Positions 6,673-7,141 of a stretch of DNA of 7,141 bases are shown here, one piece after another. The DNA comes from an uncultured Desulfurellaceae bacterium. Its GTDB lineage: Bacteria > Campylobacterota_A > Desulfurellia > Desulfurellales > Hippeaceae. The stretch spans positions 1-7,141 of the forward strand of contig CAJXLZ010000054.1 of NCBI GenBank assembly GCA_913056505.1. The letters are read 5' to 3'. Position 1 is the stretch's first letter. Every line of letters starts with the position of its first letter. A program made the position numbers and the translations under genes. The notes beneath the pieces are model-generated. The model ran no database searches. It saw only the letters and a list, made by a program, of their open reading frames with translations, and was not told where the DNA came from.

Positions 6673-7141
6673 TTTCCCTCCTTTTAGACAAAATGGGTGC
6701 AAGCTTATCATAACTAATCATCAATATACCCAAAAGCGGAACAGATAGTATCACACCCCCAATGCCGAGCAACTCTCCAAAAAATAGTATAGCAAGCAAC
6801 ACCGCAAGGGCATCTATTTTCAACTGCCTTGAATATACAAAAGGCGCAATAACATTTCCACATATAAAATGTATTATCAAGAACACAACAGTAATCTCAA
6901 CTGCCATAATTAAACTTTTGTGCACTACAAGCGCTACGATAATCGGCGGAATCATACTTAAAAATGCGCCTATATAGGGAATGATATAAGAAATCCCGCT
7001 AAACACGGCAAACAAGAGCGCATATTTAATACCAATTAAATAGAATCCTATAAAAGTCAGTAAAAACACAATAACCATCAGTATCATTAAGCCTTTTATG
7101 TACCCTAAAATTATACTGTGTATACTGCTGAATACTGTCAA
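6659..7141 (-). CDS. AI-2E/PerM family membrane transporter, C-terminal part (5' end outside window)
   Basis: This is the last 160 or so codons of an integral membrane protein; the frame is open through the window edge, so the true start lies beyond 7141. Almost the whole visible part is hydrophobic, with predicted membrane segments near residues 16-38, 41-72, 77-98 and 108-147, and a short basic tail (KRREI). The succession GYIKG (14-18), IPYIGAFLSMIPP (about 54-66), GNVIAPFVYSRQLKI, then LGIGGVILSVPLLG matches the C-terminal half of the AI-2E/PerM family (PF01594). Members are usually around 350 residues, so roughly half is missing. The family exports small molecules or ions; the name comes from E. 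coli TqsA, but the substrate cannot be inferred here. The stop codon TAA (6659-6661) lies inside purM, giving a 14-base overlap with its likely TTG start, so the two genes are probably co-transcribed and coupled. Confidence 0.88.
   Translation of the reverse strand: MTVFSSIHSIILGYIKGLMILMVIVFLLTFIGFYLIGIKYALLFAVFSGISYIIPYIGAFLSMIPPIIVALVVHKSLIMAVEITVVFLIIHFICGNVIAPFVYSRQLKIDALAVLLAILFFGELLGIGGVILSVPLLGILMISYDKLAPILSKRREIDNI
6677..6683 (-). promoter_or_regulatory. Ribosome binding site of purM that decides the TTG start
   Basis: On the minus strand the sequence AAGGAGG is followed by GAAA and then TTG (6670-6672). This is a full match to the 16S rRNA anti-Shine-Dalgarno sequence, and no comparable site precedes the upstream ATG at 6709-6711. 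The 4-base spacing is slightly short but workable. The site lies inside the last codons of the transporter gene. Confidence 0.75.

Noticed and set aside
6673..6711. Longer purM beginning at the ATG at 6709-6711
   Set aside because: The extra 13 residues have no counterpart in PurM and no Shine-Dalgarno precedes the ATG, whereas a perfect AAGGAGG precedes the TTG at 6672.
1..7141. tRNA, rRNA, CRISPR array, insertion sequence, riboswitch or phage genes
   Set aside because: The window is almost entirely covered by coding sequence with no intergenic space over 18 bases; I saw no repeat arrays, transposase or integrase motifs, or structured-RNA hallmarks.

Overview
The window is a stretch of bacterial chromosome in which every gene lies on the minus strand, so it reads from right (7141) to left (1). 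The sequence is AT-rich. Most starts are preceded by strong AGGAGG-type ribosome binding sites, and two genes probably start with TTG. The gene families are those of a low-GC Gram-positive (Firmicutes, probably Clostridia-like) bacterium. That placement is an inference from style and gene content; there is no rRNA or other marker here to fix a species.

In transcription order the genes are: the C-terminal part of an AI-2E/PerM-family membrane transporter (6659-7141, start outside the window); purM (5665-6672) and purN (5007-5672) of purine synthesis; gatB (3582-5006), a subunit of the tRNA-dependent amidotransferase; pyrC (2305-3579), dihydroorotase; accD (1472-2302), the beta subunit of acetyl-CoA carboxylase carboxyltransferase; a 112-residue lysine-rich protein of unknown function whose C-terminus resembles FlaG (1115-1453); a D-2-hydroxyacid dehydrogenase of the glyoxylate/hydroxypyruvate reductase type (132-1112); and the first 50 residues of an acylphosphatase (1-150, running off the left edge).

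The genes are packed extremely tightly. Neighbours overlap by 8 to 19 bases or are separated by 0 to 18 bases, and no gap is long enough for a promoter or a rho-independent terminator. The simplest reading is one long, translationally coupled operon that begins to the right of the window and continues to its left. Its content is mixed: two consecutive purine steps, one pyrimidine step, one fatty-acid step, one translation-fidelity subunit and some small-molecule enzymes. The usual partners are not adjacent: purH/purD after purN, gatC/gatA before gatB, and accA after accD.

I see no mobile element, CRISPR array, tRNA, rRNA or riboswitch. The least explained part is the small protein between accD and the dehydrogenase, together with a possible frame disruption at its 5' end.
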